Part shown: positions 1 through 8,532 of the stretch, one piece after another
Layout of the letters: each line of letters begins with the position of its first letter
How positions within the stretch are numbered: the first letter of the stretch is position 1
Source: CAVVEC01 sp963770485
Lineage (GTDB): Bacteria > Acidobacteriota > Terriglobia > Terriglobales > Acidobacteriaceae
Length of the DNA stretch: 64,000 bases
Assembly: GCA_963770485.1 (NCBI GenBank)
Contig: CAVYPX010000009.1
Location: forward strand, 744,001-808,000
Direction of reading: 5' to 3'
Program-made: the position numbers and the translations under genes
Notes under the pieces: model-generated
Seen by the model: the letters and a program-made list of their open reading frames with translations, nothing else
Told to the model about the DNA's origin: nothing
Databases searched by the model: none

Positions 1-146
1 CTCCCATCGACGTTTCCCTGGGACTGATCAAGAACCTGCTGGTCCAGGACCTGAGAAACCTGGCTGGTAACAAGGAAGTGTCGGAGACCGTTCGCAAACT
101 GGCGTTGAGGATGTTCAGACAGAAACTGGAAATCAAAAAGGACTGA
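1..146 (+). CDS. C-terminal end of an unidentified protein (partial)
   Basis: An open frame enters from the left edge and stops at TGA 144-146, giving about 47 residues ending RQKLEIKKD. The visible part is a charged, probably helical tail (VSETVRKLALRMFRQKLE). Nothing in it identifies a family. It lies 71 bases before the CoA-binding protein gene and could be in the same transcript. The start lies outside the window. Confidence 0.5.
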   Translation, partial: PIDVSLGLIKNLLVQDLRNLAGNKEVSETVRKLALRMFRQKLEIKKD

Positions 147-217
147 CTGGCAAGCCCCGCCGACCGGCTGCCATCAAGTTGGTTTCCGCAGCATCACCCC
201 GCTACAATACTCGGGCC

Positions 218-631
218 ATGTCCTCAATTCCCCAGCCCGATCCGATCGCAGAACTGCTCCGACGCTCCCGAACCATCGCCGTTGTGGGGTTGTCCAATAG
301 CCCACTGCGGCCGAGCCACGGAGTTGCTGCCTACATGCAGACGCACGGTTACCGCATCATTCCGGTGAATCCTGAGATCAAAGGGGCTTTGGGTGAAAAG
401 GCATATCCTTCGCTGCTGGAAGTCCTTGAGAAGATCGATATCGTGAACATCTTCCGCCGTCCCGAGTTTGTGGATCAGATCGTGGATCAAGCGATCCAGT
501 TGAGGGTTCCTGCCATTTGGATGCAGGAAGAGGTCATCAACGAAAAGGCCGCAGAGAAGGCGCGGCAGGCTGGAATCTTCGTGGTCATGGACAGGTGCAT
601 TCTGAAGGAGCATCGCGCGCGTCTGATGTGA
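218..631 (+). CDS. CoA-binding domain protein (YccU-like)
   Basis: A 137-residue protein that is one CoA-binding Rossmann domain. The glycine-rich first strand (TIAVVGLSNSPLRPSHGVA, about residues 18-36), the second strand GYRIIPVNP and the late IWMQEEV segment match the small stand-alone YccU/YneT family. This fold resembles the CoA-ligase domain of succinyl-CoA synthetase, but the cellular role is not firmly known. I chose ATG 218; an in-frame TTG at 179 would add 13 residues of non-domain sequence. The length is typical for the family. Family assignment is strong, biological role unknown. Confidence 0.85.
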   Translation: MSSIPQPDPIAELLRRSRTIAVVGLSNSPLRPSHGVAAYMQTHGYRIIPVNPEIKGALGEKAYPSLLEVLEKIDIVNIFRRPEFVDQIVDQAIQLRVPAIWMQEEVINEKAAEKARQAGIFVVMDRCILKEHRARLM

Positions 632-650
632 GGCTGGCGGTGCCGGACGG

Positions 651-1928
651 TTAGGCCTTCACCAGAATCACCGTGGCGTCATCGTGCAAACCGGATCCGT
701 TTGCGAACGAGCGCACATCGTCCAGGATACCCTCTGCGGACGCTTCGGCTTGGCGAAAGTGTTTTTCCAAGCGGTCTGCGCCGTATTGTTCATCTTGCGG
801 ATTCTCCGCCTCGGTGATGCCGTCGCTGTAGAAGAGCAGGCGTGAGCCTTGCGGAAGCCGGACTTTGGCCTCGGTAAAATCTCCGGATCCGATTCCCAGC
901 GGCATTCCCCGCTCGGTGTCGAGGAAGTGCGCGCCACTCGCATCCACCAAGAGCGGGCGCAAATGACCGGCGTTGGCCAGGGTCAGAGTCCGGGCAGCGG
1001 GATCGAGCACTCCATACACCATGGTGACGAATCTACCGGCGGGAAAATCCTCCACCAGCAATCGGTTGAGTTTGCCCAGCAGTTCAGCCGGGCTGCCGCA
1101 GGCCTCCGCCAGAGAGCGGAACATGCCGCGAGTTGCGGACATCAGCAGTGCCGCCGCCGTACCTTTTCCCGCAACGTCCGCCAGCACCAGTCCCCAGCAG
1201 CCATCGTCGAAGGGGATGAAATCGTACCAGTCGCCGCCGACTGCGCCGGCCGGGATGGAGAGTCCGGTAACCGCGAAGCCTGGGATATACGGCGAACTTT
1301 TGGGCAGCAGGCCCTGTTGAATGACGCGCGCCTCATGCGCCTCACGGCTCATCGCTTCGCGCTTGCCCTGCTCTTGCTGGAACCGGCGGGCATTGTGCAC
1401 GGCCACTGCTATGTGACTGCACAGAGCCTGCAGGAGTCTGAGCTGCTCTGAGGGAAACGCGTCCAGTTCGGGGTGAGAGGCCGTAAATACGCCGACCAAC
1501 TCTCCCTCTACGTGGAGCGGAATCGCAACTTCGGAATGCGTAGATTCCTCGCAGCCGATGTAGTACGGATCTTTACGCACGTCGGGCGCGTAGCGCATCT
1601 GACCCGTGCCTGCCACATATCCCACCATGCCTTCTTTTCCGATCTTCAGGCTATGATGGTGGCCGTGGACTGCGCAGCCGGCGCAACCGTGCGCACAAGC
1701 CAGAACCAACTCCCTGCGCGCTTGGTCGTGCAAATAGATATCTGCATCGACGCATCCGAAAGAACGAGCGACATCGTTCACTACTTTGTCGATGAGTTGA
1801 TCCAGATCGAGGATCGAGTTGATCTTCTGCGCCGCCTTCTGCAGCCTCAGCAGATCCTCCACCTGCTCAAAAGGCAATGGCCGGATCGCAGCGAAGTCGG
1901 CTGCAGTGGCTCGTGGGATAGTCGCCAT
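651..1928 (-). CDS. GAF domain-containing PP2C/SpoIIE-type serine phosphatase
   Basis: A 425-residue protein with an N-terminal GAF sensor domain (about residues 25-185, with the Cys/His-rich stretch CAHGCAGCAVHGHHH) followed by a SpoIIE-type PP2C phosphatase domain (about 215-425). Phosphatase motifs are visible: AVGGDWYDF, LADVAGKGTAAALLM, FYSDGITEA and GLHDDATVILV, which carry the metal-binding aspartates. This is the RsbU-like architecture that usually dephosphorylates an anti-sigma antagonist in response to a small-molecule or redox signal. The partner is not in this window. ATG 1928 has GGAGGGG about 8 bases upstream; GTG 1973 is an unlikely longer start. Confidence 0.88.
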   Translation of the reverse strand: MATIPRATAADFAAIRPLPFEQVEDLLRLQKAAQKINSILDLDQLIDKVVNDVARSFGCVDADIYLHDQARRELVLACAHGCAGCAVHGHHHSLKIGKEGMVGYVAGTGQMRYAPDVRKDPYYIGCEESTHSEVAIPLHVEGELVGVFTASHPELDAFPSEQLRLLQALCSHIAVAVHNARRFQQEQGKREAMSREAHEARVIQQGLLPKSSPYIPGFAVTGLSIPAGAVGGDWYDFIPFDDGCWGLVLADVAGKGTAAALLMSATRGMFRSLAEACGSPAELLGKLNRLLVEDFPAGRFVTMVYGVLDPAARTLTLANAGHLRPLLVDASGAHFLDTERGMPLGIGSGDFTEAKVRLPQGSRLLFYSDGITEAENPQDEQYGADRLEKHFRQAEASAEGILDDVRSFANGSGLHDDATVILVKA

Positions 1929-2240
1929 GGTGTTCGCCCCTCCAGGTCCAGTAAGTGTAAGTAGAAAAGGCACTTACGCTCAAGGATAGGATGCTAATGG
2001 GTGCTCCTGCGATTCATTTTTCGGGGCGGTGGGAATGGCTCTGGCGGACTTGAGATCGAAGCGGCTTTATGTGCTGGCGGATCCAGTTGAGGATCTGGGG
2101 GAAGCGAAATTCGTGGCGATCCCCAGGACACCAGACCTCATCCCACCACCGAGATTGGCTCCTCCGAAGATATGTTCGCAGTCTATCGGGGCGGAGTCGA
2201 GTATCCACTGGATAGCGCTCCCGCGTGGCGCTATCTGGCC

Positions 2241-2371
2241 GGGTGCCCCATTTCTCGCGCTTTTTGCGAGAAGTGGGGACGTTGAATCGATCTTTAGAAG
2301 CGCCATGAAATCTGGCCGATTGGAGTGTAAAGCACCCACTTTTCGCACAGAACGCGAAAAATGGGGCACCC
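2241..2371. repeat. Composite palindromic repeat, two inverted hairpins (REP/BIME-like)
   Basis: Two imperfect hairpins (about 2241-2280 and 2332-2371) face each other. The outer arm of the first reads GGGTGCCCCATTTCTCGCG; the outer arm of the second is nearly its reverse complement (CGCGAAAAATGGGGCACCC). The unit is therefore about 131 bp with inverted symmetry, like paired REP elements. It lies in the 466-base gap between the GAF-PP2C gene and rarA, in which I see no gene. It sits upstream of the former and downstream of rarA. Confidence 0.6.
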
Positions 2372-2394
2372 GATGTCGAGTTTCCTGCAGTCCG

Positions 2395-3765
2395 CTAGGG
2401 TTCTTTTACTGTACCCGACGAATCAGGTTTACGCGCCTGTGAGCGACGCCGTTTGATCTCCTCCAACCGCTCACGAATTCTCTTCTCTACGCCTTCGTTG
2501 GTCGGATGGTAATAACTGCGATCGCGCAGATTGTCCGGCAGACATTGCATGTCGGCGATCTTGCCCTCGACTTCGTGGGCGTACTTGTAACCTTGGCCGT
2601 ATCCGAGGCCTTTCATTAATCCCGTAGGGGCGTTCCGCAGATGCAGCGGCACGGGTTCAGCCGCGGTTTGCTCCACGTCCTGCTGCACTTCGGCATAGGC
2701 GGTGTACAGCGCATTCGACTTGGGCGCGAGCGCAAGATATACGACGGCTTGCGCCAGCGCGAGGTTGCCCTCGGGCATGCCGATAAAATCGACCGCATCG
2801 CGCGCTGCCATGCATAATGAAAGTGCATTGGGATCGGCGAGGCCAATGTCCTCAACCGACATGCGCACTACGCGGCGTGCGATGTACAACGGATCTTCGC
2901 CCGCCTCCAGCATACGTGCCAGCCAGTAGAGCGCGGCATCGGGATCGCTGTTGCGCACCGACTTGTGCAGCGCCGAGATCAGGTTGTAGTGTTCTTCGCC
3001 AGCTTTGTCGTACAGCAGAACGCGTTTCTGCAGGGCATCGTGGACGATCTCATCGGTGACTTCTGCGCCGGTCTCCGCCTGTGCGCGGGCCAGCGTGGCG
3101 GCCACTTCCAGCACGTTGTAAGCGCTGCGCGCATCGCCGCTGGAATACGAAGCAATCTTGGCCAACACTTTATCGCTCGCTTTCAGCTTCAGCGTCCCCA
3201 ATCCGCGTTCCTCATCGGCGAGCGCGCGCTTGAGCAGCACGACGACTTGTTCTTCCGTTAGCGGCTTGAGCACATAAACGCGGCTGCGCGAAAGCAGAGC
3301 CGAGATGATTTCAAACGAGGGGTTTTCAGTGGTCGCGCCGATCAGGCGGATATTGCCCTTTTCCACATGCGGCAGAAAAGCGTCTTGTTGGGCTTTGTTG
3401 AAGCGGTGAATCTCATCGATGAAGACGATGGTCCGCGTGCCATACTGCCGCGCGCGCTCGGCATCAGCCATGACCTGCTTGATTTCCTTGATTCCCGTAA
3501 GCACCGCCGAGAACTCGATGAACTCTGCTTTGGTCATGCGGGCGATAATTTGCGCCAGGGTAGTCTTGCCAGTCCCAGGAGGGCCCCAAAAGATGAGTGA
3601 GCCGGTGTCGTCGCGCTCAATCTGCGTGCGCAGGGGCTTGCCGGGGGCGATTAGATGTTCCTGCCCAACAAATTCGTCGAGCGTGCGCGGGCGCATGCGA
3701 TCGGCAAGAGGCCGGCTGCGATCGCTGGCGTTATCACCGGTCGGCGTTGTTTGGAAAAGGCTCAC
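2395..3765 (-). CDS. rarA: Replication-associated recombination protein A (RarA/MgsA) AAA+ ATPase
   Basis: A 456-residue protein matching the RarA/Mgs1/WRNIP1 family, a clamp-loader-like AAA+ ATPase that acts at stalled replication forks. Visible are the N-terminal LADRMRPRTLDEFVGQEHL segment, Walker A GPPGTGKTT (about residues 61-69), Walker B with the family signature FIDEIHRFNKAQQDAFL, sensor-1 region IGATTENPSFE and the C-terminal domain with NAPTGLMKGLGYGQGY and YHPTNEG. The length is normal. The start is GTG 3765, only 9 bases from the left inverted repeat of the neighbouring GxxExxY element, so its promoter region may have been altered by that element. Confidence 0.95.
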   Translation of the reverse strand: MSLFQTTPTGDNASDRSRPLADRMRPRTLDEFVGQEHLIAPGKPLRTQIERDDTGSLIFWGPPGTGKTTLAQIIARMTKAEFIEFSAVLTGIKEIKQVMADAERARQYGTRTIVFIDEIHRFNKAQQDAFLPHVEKGNIRLIGATTENPSFEIISALLSRSRVYVLKPLTEEQVVVLLKRALADEERGLGTLKLKASDKVLAKIASYSSGDARSAYNVLEVAATLARAQAETGAEVTDEIVHDALQKRVLLYDKAGEEHYNLISALHKSVRNSDPDAALYWLARMLEAGEDPLYIARRVVRMSVEDIGLADPNALSLCMAARDAVDFIGMPEGNLALAQAVVYLALAPKSNALYTAYAEVQQDVEQTAAEPVPLHLRNAPTGLMKGLGYGQGYKYAHEVEGKIADMQCLPDNLRDRSYYHPTNEGVEKRIRERLEEIKRRRSQARKPDSSGTVKEP

Positions 3766-3773
3766 AGGCTTAT

Positions 3774-3807
3774 TTCACCACAGAGTCACAGAGACACAGA
3801 GAAAACC
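3774..3807. repeat. Left inverted repeat flanking the GxxExxY gene
   Basis: This reads TTCACCACAGAGTCACAGAG followed by ACACAGAGAAAACC. It is almost identical, in the opposite orientation, to 4195-4226 (one mismatch over about 28 bases). The pair brackets a 453-bp segment containing the GxxExxY gene. Related shorter copies occur at 28914-28940 and 51531-51560. Confidence 0.7.
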
Positions 3808-3818
3808 AAGTAACTTCT

Positions 3819-4235
3819 TCAAAGAATTCTCCTGACTATGCCTTGCGTCAAGAGCGGGACATTGAAGTTGATTAGCAGGCCTACTCTCTTGTTGGCGAGT
3901 TTCATGTACGTTAGAAGCTGGGCTTGGTGCACTGGAAGGAGTTTCTCCACGGACTTCAGTTCCAGGATGACCTCCTCTTGGACGACTAGATCTATCTTGT
4001 AGCCGCAATCCAAACTTAGGCCTTTGTATAGCACGGGTAGTTCTACTTGGCGTTTGAAGTCGAGTCCGCGTAGGTGCAATTCGTGGCACAAACACTCTTC
4101 GTACGCCGATTCCAGCAGGCCTGGACCGAGGTGGCGATGCACTTCAATTGCAGCGCCAATGATGGGGCTGGTTCGTGGATCTTGCGGTTCTTCGCCTTCT
4201 CTGTGTCTCTGTGCCTCTGTGGTGAAGTTCTTCAT
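3819..4235 (-). CDS. GxxExxY family protein (PD-(D/E)xK nuclease-like fold)
   Basis: A 138-residue protein of the GxxExxY family, named for GLLESAY in HLGPGLLESAYEECL (about residues 36-50). KIDLVV and VILELKSVEKLL later supply an Asp and an Glu-x-Lys arrangement as in PD-(D/E)xK nuclease-like folds. Biochemical function is not established for the family. The first 14 residues (MKNFTTEAQRHREG) are encoded by the right inverted repeat itself. The ATG overlaps the TGA of the upstream TrmH-type gene (ATGA at 4232-4235), suggesting coupled translation. The gene, its N-terminus and the repeats appear to form one small mobile unit; no transposase is present. Confidence 0.85.
   Translation of the reverse strand: MKNFTTEAQRHREGEEPQDPRTSPIIGAAIEVHRHLGPGLLESAYEECLCHELHLRGLDFKRQVELPVLYKGLSLDCGYKIDLVVQEEVILELKSVEKLLPVHQAQLLTYMKLANKRVGLLINFNVPLLTQGIVRRIL
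4195..4226. repeat. Right inverted repeat flanking the GxxExxY gene
   Basis: On the minus strand this reads TTCACCACAGAGGCACAGAG followed by ACACAGAGAAGG, a near-perfect inverted partner of 3774-3807. It also encodes the FTTEAQRHRE start of the GxxExxY protein, so repeat and gene are physically fused. Confidence 0.7.
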
Positions 4236-5065
4236 CTTTTTTGCCGGGCTGCCTCATACAGCACGATACTCGCCGCTACGCCGGCATTCAGCGACTCCAC
4301 GCTGGGCGAGTGCGGTATGGCCACGATCTCGTCCATCTCCCCCAGCAAGTCGCGCGGCAGGCCACCGCCTTCACTTCCAATGAAAACAGTCAGCGGGCCA
4401 GTCAGAGTCGCTTGGTCGAGCGGCGTGCCTTTGTGCGACGAGGTTGCGATGAGGCGCAGGCCATGCTCTCGGAGTTGGCCCAGAACATCCGGCAGCTTCC
4501 TCTGCACCATGGCAAGCCGGAACACCGATCCAGCGGAGGCGCGTATGACCTTTGAATTGAAAGAACTGACCGTGCCTTCCCCAAGCAGCACGCCTCCAAC
4601 AGCGAAGGCCTCGGCCGAGCGCAGGATCGTGCCCAGATTTCCCGGATCCTGCACCCCGGCAATCGCCAGCAAGGGCCCTGCCTGCGCTTTGGCCAGCACA
4701 TCCTCCAAGGTGAAGGTCCTGCAGCGCACCAGCGCCGCCACTCCTTGGGGCGTTTCACTGGGGACGGCGCTGGCGAACAGCTTGTCGGGCAGCAGCAAAG
4801 TCTCGACGTAGGCGGCGATCTGTGGCAGAAGGCGCTGGGCTTTATTTTCCGCAGAAGCACGGAAGAAGACCGCCCGGAACTTGAGCCCGCTGCGGATGGC
4901 TTCCTCCAGAATACGCACACCTTCGACGGCGCAATATCCATCGGGCGTCAGTTCGCCGCTGGCAAAGGCCCTGCGCAGCTCTTTGACCAGGGCATTGTGG
5001 CGTCCCTCAATGCGTCGCAGGCGGCCCGTGACAGCCGGGTCGCGGGTAATCGTATTCTTCTTCAC
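4232..5065 (-). CDS. TrmH/SpoU-type RNA 2'-O-ribose methyltransferase
   Basis: A 277-residue protein with the two-part SpoU architecture. An N-terminal substrate-binding domain (GRHNALVKELRRAF, about residues 22-35) is followed by a C-terminal SPOUT knot domain with the three motifs: VQDPGNLGTILRSAEAF (motif 1), VFIGSEGGGL (motif 2) and AIPHSPSVESLNAGVAASI (motif 3). The family methylates ribose 2'-OH in 23S rRNA or tRNA; the exact target cannot be read here. The start is GTG 5065. The stop overlaps the GxxExxY start by four bases. Confidence 0.9.
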   Translation of the reverse strand: MKKNTITRDPAVTGRLRRIEGRHNALVKELRRAFASGELTPDGYCAVEGVRILEEAIRSGLKFRAVFFRASAENKAQRLLPQIAAYVETLLLPDKLFASAVPSETPQGVAALVRCRTFTLEDVLAKAQAGPLLAIAGVQDPGNLGTILRSAEAFAVGGVLLGEGTVSSFNSKVIRASAGSVFRLAMVQRKLPDVLGQLREHGLRLIATSSHKGTPLDQATLTGPLTVFIGSEGGGLPRDLLGEMDEIVAIPHSPSVESLNAGVAASIVLYEAARQKR

Positions 5066-5172
5066 GGCTATGCCAGTCTGGGCAGAATCATACCCGTTTT
5101 CTCTCCTTGCAGTGCAGGCCCGTGGTATGTTAGTTTTCCCGGTTTCAGAACATTGCTGGCGAAAGGAAAGGT

Positions 5173-5820
5173 GTGCGCGCGGAAATTCTCAAAATAAACC
5201 GCGACAAGCCGGAGGCGTCGCTGATCCAGTATGCCGCCGACCAGATTCGCGCCGGCCAGGTGCTGGGCATGCCTACTGATACTTTTTACGGCCTGGCCGC
5301 TGATCCTTTCAATCTGCGCGCGGTGGAGCGCGTGTACGAGATTAAGTCGCGCTCGCGCCACAAGCCATTGTCACTCTTGATCGAAAACGAAGACCAGGCC
5401 GAGGAGTTGGCCAGGCCATTACCCGAGGAGTTCTATAAGCTGGCCCGCCGTTTCTGGCCGGGACCGCTGACCATCATCGTCAAAGCCGCATCCCGGCTTC
5501 CTTTGAAGGTCACGGCTAATACCGGCAACGTAGCGCTACGCGTGCCCAATGCCAGCATTCCGCTGGCGGTGGTGCAGGCTGCGGGAATTCCAATCACGGC
5601 CACCTCGGCCAATCTGAGCGGCGAGGCGGAATGCACCACGGCGGAAGCAGTGCGGGACCAACTGCGGGAGCGCATCGCGATCATTGTGGACGGCGGCACC
5701 TCGCCGCGCGAGGTTGCTTCCACCATCGTTGACCTGACGGATGAGGAAGCCCGCTGGCGCGTCATCAGGGAAGGCGCCATTCCTACCCAGGAGATTTCCG
5801 AGTTCTTCGCACAAGGATGA
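5173..5820 (+). CDS. L-threonylcarbamoyladenylate synthase (TsaC/Sua5/YciO family)
   Basis: A 215-residue YrdC/Sua5-domain protein. It forms threonylcarbamoyl-AMP from threonine, bicarbonate and ATP, the first step toward t6A at tRNA position 37. Family motifs seen are PTDTFYGLAADPFN near residue 36, the KSRSRHKPLSLLI segment, the WPGPLTIIV strand, NVALRVPN and PITATSANLSGE. The length suits the short TsaC/YciO form without the Sua5 C-terminal domain. The start is GTG 5173 after a GAAAGGAAAG purine run. It overlaps ydcF-like gene by four bases (ATGA). TsaC is favoured, but YciO paralogues are hard to exclude. Confidence 0.88.
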   Translation: MRAEILKINRDKPEASLIQYAADQIRAGQVLGMPTDTFYGLAADPFNLRAVERVYEIKSRSRHKPLSLLIENEDQAEELARPLPEEFYKLARRFWPGPLTIIVKAASRLPLKVTANTGNVALRVPNASIPLAVVQAAGIPITATSANLSGEAECTTAEAVRDQLRERIAIIVDGGTSPREVASTIVDLTDEEARWRVIREGAIPTQEISEFFAQG

Positions 5821-6437
5821 GCGAAGCTCCAGCGAAACCACGTCGGCGGAGCCACTGGCTGTTGTGGCTATTGACGATATTTGCCGCGGCCTTTCTGGTC
5901 TACTTCGTGTCCATTTGCGCCCGGATCATCGACGCAGGTTCGCGCGAGGATCTGCACTCTGCTGACGCCATCGTCGTCTTCGGCGCCGCTGAGTACTCCG
6001 GACGCCCGTCGCCGGTCTACCGCGCCCGCCTCGACCACGCCTTCGACCTGTATCAGCAGAAGCTCGCTCCCGTCGTCATCACGACCGGAGGCGCGGCCGC
6101 CGATCCCAGCTTCAGCGAGGGTGGGGTCGGTCACGATTACCTGATGCACCGCGGAATTCCCGACTCGAACTTGATCGCTGAAACCCAAGGTTCGGATACG
6201 GCTCAATCCGCCCAGCGCATCGCCGTCATTATGCGCGCCAATCGCATGCACAGCTGTCTGGCGGTCAGCGACGCCTACCACGTCTTCCGCATACGCAAGC
6301 TGCTCGAGCACGAAGGAGTAGAGGTTTATGTTGCCCCGCGTCCCGGCTCCCGCCTGCACTCGCCGTGGCAGCGCGCGGAAGCGGTTTCCCGCGAGGCGAT
6401 TAGCTATCTGGTATGGCGATTGCATATGCCGGCATAG
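5817..6437 (+). CDS. YdcF/SanA family membrane-anchored protein (DUF218)
   Basis: A 206-residue protein with one N-terminal membrane segment (WLLWLLTIFAAAFLVYFV, about residues 14-31) and a DUF218 domain. DAIVVFGAA, VITTGGAA, the acidic-loop region and AVSDAYHVFRIRKL are the expected conserved blocks. The family is linked to envelope integrity in E. coli (SanA, ElyC), but the reaction is unknown. Its ATG overlaps the preceding stop, so the two genes are probably co-transcribed. It is followed by a palindromic repeat, which may end the operon. Confidence 0.85.
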   Translation: MSEAPAKPRRRSHWLLWLLTIFAAAFLVYFVSICARIIDAGSREDLHSADAIVVFGAAEYSGRPSPVYRARLDHAFDLYQQKLAPVVITTGGAAADPSFSEGGVGHDYLMHRGIPDSNLIAETQGSDTAQSAQRIAVIMRANRMHSCLAVSDAYHVFRIRKLLEHEGVEVYVAPRPGSRLHSPWQRAEAVSREAISYLVWRLHMPA

Positions 6438-6491
6438 GAAGTTTCAAGCCTTCACTCTTCTAGGCGAGTCCATCAAGAATCAATTAACACA

Positions 6492-6749
6492 ATGTCATCC
6501 TGAGCGGAGTAGATGCTTCGCGAACGCGAAGCATCACGGAGTCGAAGGACCCCGGGGAAGCATGTGGCGAAGCGAAGGTCGAAAGGGATTCTCACGAATG
6601 CTCCCAAGGCCGCCAGGCAGTGTGCCACAAGCCAGTCGGGAGCACCGTGAAAATTCCTCGTTGCGTCTGTGCTGGATATGAACGTTCGAGGGATCCTTCG
6701 ACTCCGTGATCGTTCGCTACGCGAACGGTAACTGCGCTCAGGATGACAG
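6492..6749. repeat. Long inverted repeat element (GTCATCCTGAGC family)
   Basis: The left arm starts ATGTCATCCTGAGCGGAG and contains a small hairpin GATGCTTCGCGAACGCGAAG. The right arm (about 6689-6749) ends CGCTCAGGATGACA. Both arms contain the sequence CACGGAGTCGAAGGA or its complement. The element fills most of the 392-base gap between the YdcF-like gene and the DinB-like gene. Related copies lie at 39112-39203, 50370-50456 and 61496-61587. Confidence 0.7.
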
Positions 6750-6829
6750 TTTCTTGAAAGTTTTTCGCCTCAGTGACTGCATCGCTTCGGGAAGAAGGCA
6801 GACGTTCTAGGTGGCTGGTCTTGAGAGCA

Positions 6830-7354
6830 TCACCACCCCATTCTCTTCCTTAGTTCCGTGATGTGGGCGACATGGTGGCGTCCATGCCAGGCATAGAGCG
6901 CGAGGTTCTTTTCCAGAGAGACGGTCCCTAGCTCCGGATGGCGAAAAGTCCGCTTCCAGTCTTCCGGCCGCAACGAACGCAAGAGCCGTACCCAGCGGTC
7001 GTGCAGCGAATCCAGCAGCGCCAGCGAGACTTCCAGGGGAGTGGCCTGGACATCCTGCGTCACCGCCCAGCGATCTTCCATATAGGGTTTGATCGTAGGC
7101 TCATCCTCGGTGAGCGCCAGCTTGAACCGGATGTAGGCATTCATGTGGCTTTCCGGCACATGATGGACGACTTGCCGCACCGTCCAGCCGCCGTCGCGAT
7201 AGGGAGTTCCAATCTGTCGCGGCGAAAGGTCCTTCACTGCCGCTCGCAAAGCGGCGGGCGACTGCTCGATGTCATCGATGAGTTTCTGCCGTTGCTGTTC
7301 ATTGATCGGGCCGTCAAACGTGAACTTTCCGATCGGATAACGCGGGTCGCTCAT
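6830..7354 (-). CDS. YfiT/DinB family putative metal-dependent transferase
   Basis: A 174-residue four-helix DinB-fold protein closest in character to the YfiT group (putative bacillithiol S-transferases). It starts YPIGKFTFDGPI and carries GGWTVRQVVHHVPESHMNAY near residue 60 and AWHGRHHVAHI near the end; these histidines are the expected metal ligands. ATG 7354 is preceded by CCGGAGGCGAGA; a longer reading to 7447 adds an unrelated 31 residues. Whether this organism uses bacillithiol is unknown, so a general thiol transferase or hydrolase is equally possible. Confidence 0.85.
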   Translation of the reverse strand: MSDPRYPIGKFTFDGPINEQQRQKLIDDIEQSPAALRAAVKDLSPRQIGTPYRDGGWTVRQVVHHVPESHMNAYIRFKLALTEDEPTIKPYMEDRWAVTQDVQATPLEVSLALLDSLHDRWVRLLRSLRPEDWKRTFRHPELGTVSLEKNLALYAWHGRHHVAHITELRKRMGW

Positions 7355-7559
7355 TCTCGCCTCCGGTTGATGTTTCCCAAGGAGGTCGGGCGCCCCCGCC
7401 AGACTGAACGCACAAGAGACCGTCCCCCCATTGCTAAAATCAGCCAACTCTCACTGAGATGAGCGCAAAACGAGCGAAGCTGCAGAGAGTTGGAGGGGTA
7501 GCGGAAGATCAGCTCTGATCGGTTCCCGGTTCTCAGTTTCGGTTTGGGAATCGTGCTGA

Positions 7560-8348
7560 CTACTTCTGCAGGGCCAGAATGCGTACCGGCCCGCCGGAGC
7601 CGCCTTCCAATTTCATCGGGGCGACGACCACAATTCCGCCGCTTGCCGCAACGTGATCCAGGTTCGCCACGTTTTCCAGGTGGTAGACGCTGTGGGCCAG
7701 CGTGTACTGATGTACGGGGAAGTCTTTCGAGGGCCCGTAGTCTATGCTGAGCGTATCAATGCCGAGGCCCAGAACATTGCGTCCTTCCACCAGGAATTTC
7801 GCCGCGTCTAGCGAGTATCCGGGGAAGTGCATAACGCTCTTGGAGTCGGCATTGCGATAGTCCTTCACCGAGTTCCAGCGCGACTCCCACCCGGTGTGGG
7901 CAATTACAACTGCGTCGAGCGGAATCTGGCCGTGCGCTTGCTCCCATCGGGCAATGTCTTCGACGGACACTTGGTAATCGGGATGGTCTTTCACGTTGGC
8001 GCTGACATCCATCACAACTAGCGGTCCGATCAGGCGCTCGGGCGGAATTTGATCCACCGTCCACATTCCACGAGCAAAATGAGCAGGCGCGTCAATATGA
8101 GTCCCAAAGTGCTCCGGCAAGGAGATGTTGCGCGCGAAATAATGATCCTTCTCGATGGTCGCGACCGTCTTCGCCTGATACGCGGATTTTTCGGAGAGTT
8201 CGTAGGTAGGCACCTGGGCATTAATCGTATGGGTCAAGTCTATGACCTCGCGGAAGCCGGCAGGTCGCCCGGAATTCGAGCGGCGCTGGGCAAATAGAAA
8301 CAGCGCCAGCGTTAACACACAACCCACGACAAACGTCCGAATCTTCAT
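7560..8348 (-). CDS. Cyclase family protein (KynB-like metal hydrolase), exported or anchored
   Basis: A 262-residue protein with an N-terminal signal or anchor (TFVVGCVLTLALFLFA, about residues 5-20) and a cyclase/arylformamidase-like domain. The metal-binding motif is HFGTHIDAPAHF (about residues 80-91), and IDLTHTINAQVPTY is the usual opening strand. Family members include N-formylkynurenine hydrolase and isatin hydrolase, but no tryptophan pathway gene is nearby and the predicted extracytoplasmic location argues against a simple kynurenine role. Substrate unknown. Confidence 0.85.
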   Translation of the reverse strand: MKIRTFVVGCVLTLALFLFAQRRSNSGRPAGFREVIDLTHTINAQVPTYELSEKSAYQAKTVATIEKDHYFARNISLPEHFGTHIDAPAHFARGMWTVDQIPPERLIGPLVVMDVSANVKDHPDYQVSVEDIARWEQAHGQIPLDAVVIAHTGWESRWNSVKDYRNADSKSVMHFPGYSLDAAKFLVEGRNVLGLGIDTLSIDYGPSKDFPVHQYTLAHSVYHLENVANLDHVAASGGIVVVAPMKLEGGSGGPVRILALQK

Positions 8349-8532
8349 CCAGCCTTAATCTTCTTTCTCACGGGGCGGGTACACGCCCGGTTTTGAACGG
8401 ATGGTAAGATCCAACCGTAATATTCAGATGCCAGAATCGGTTTCCGAGGTGCGCTTCATTTTCTCCTACGAGAATCCTTGCTTCAAGGAACTGCAGGACA
8501 TGACCGATGGGAGGGCGTTGCCAGTGGCTTTC

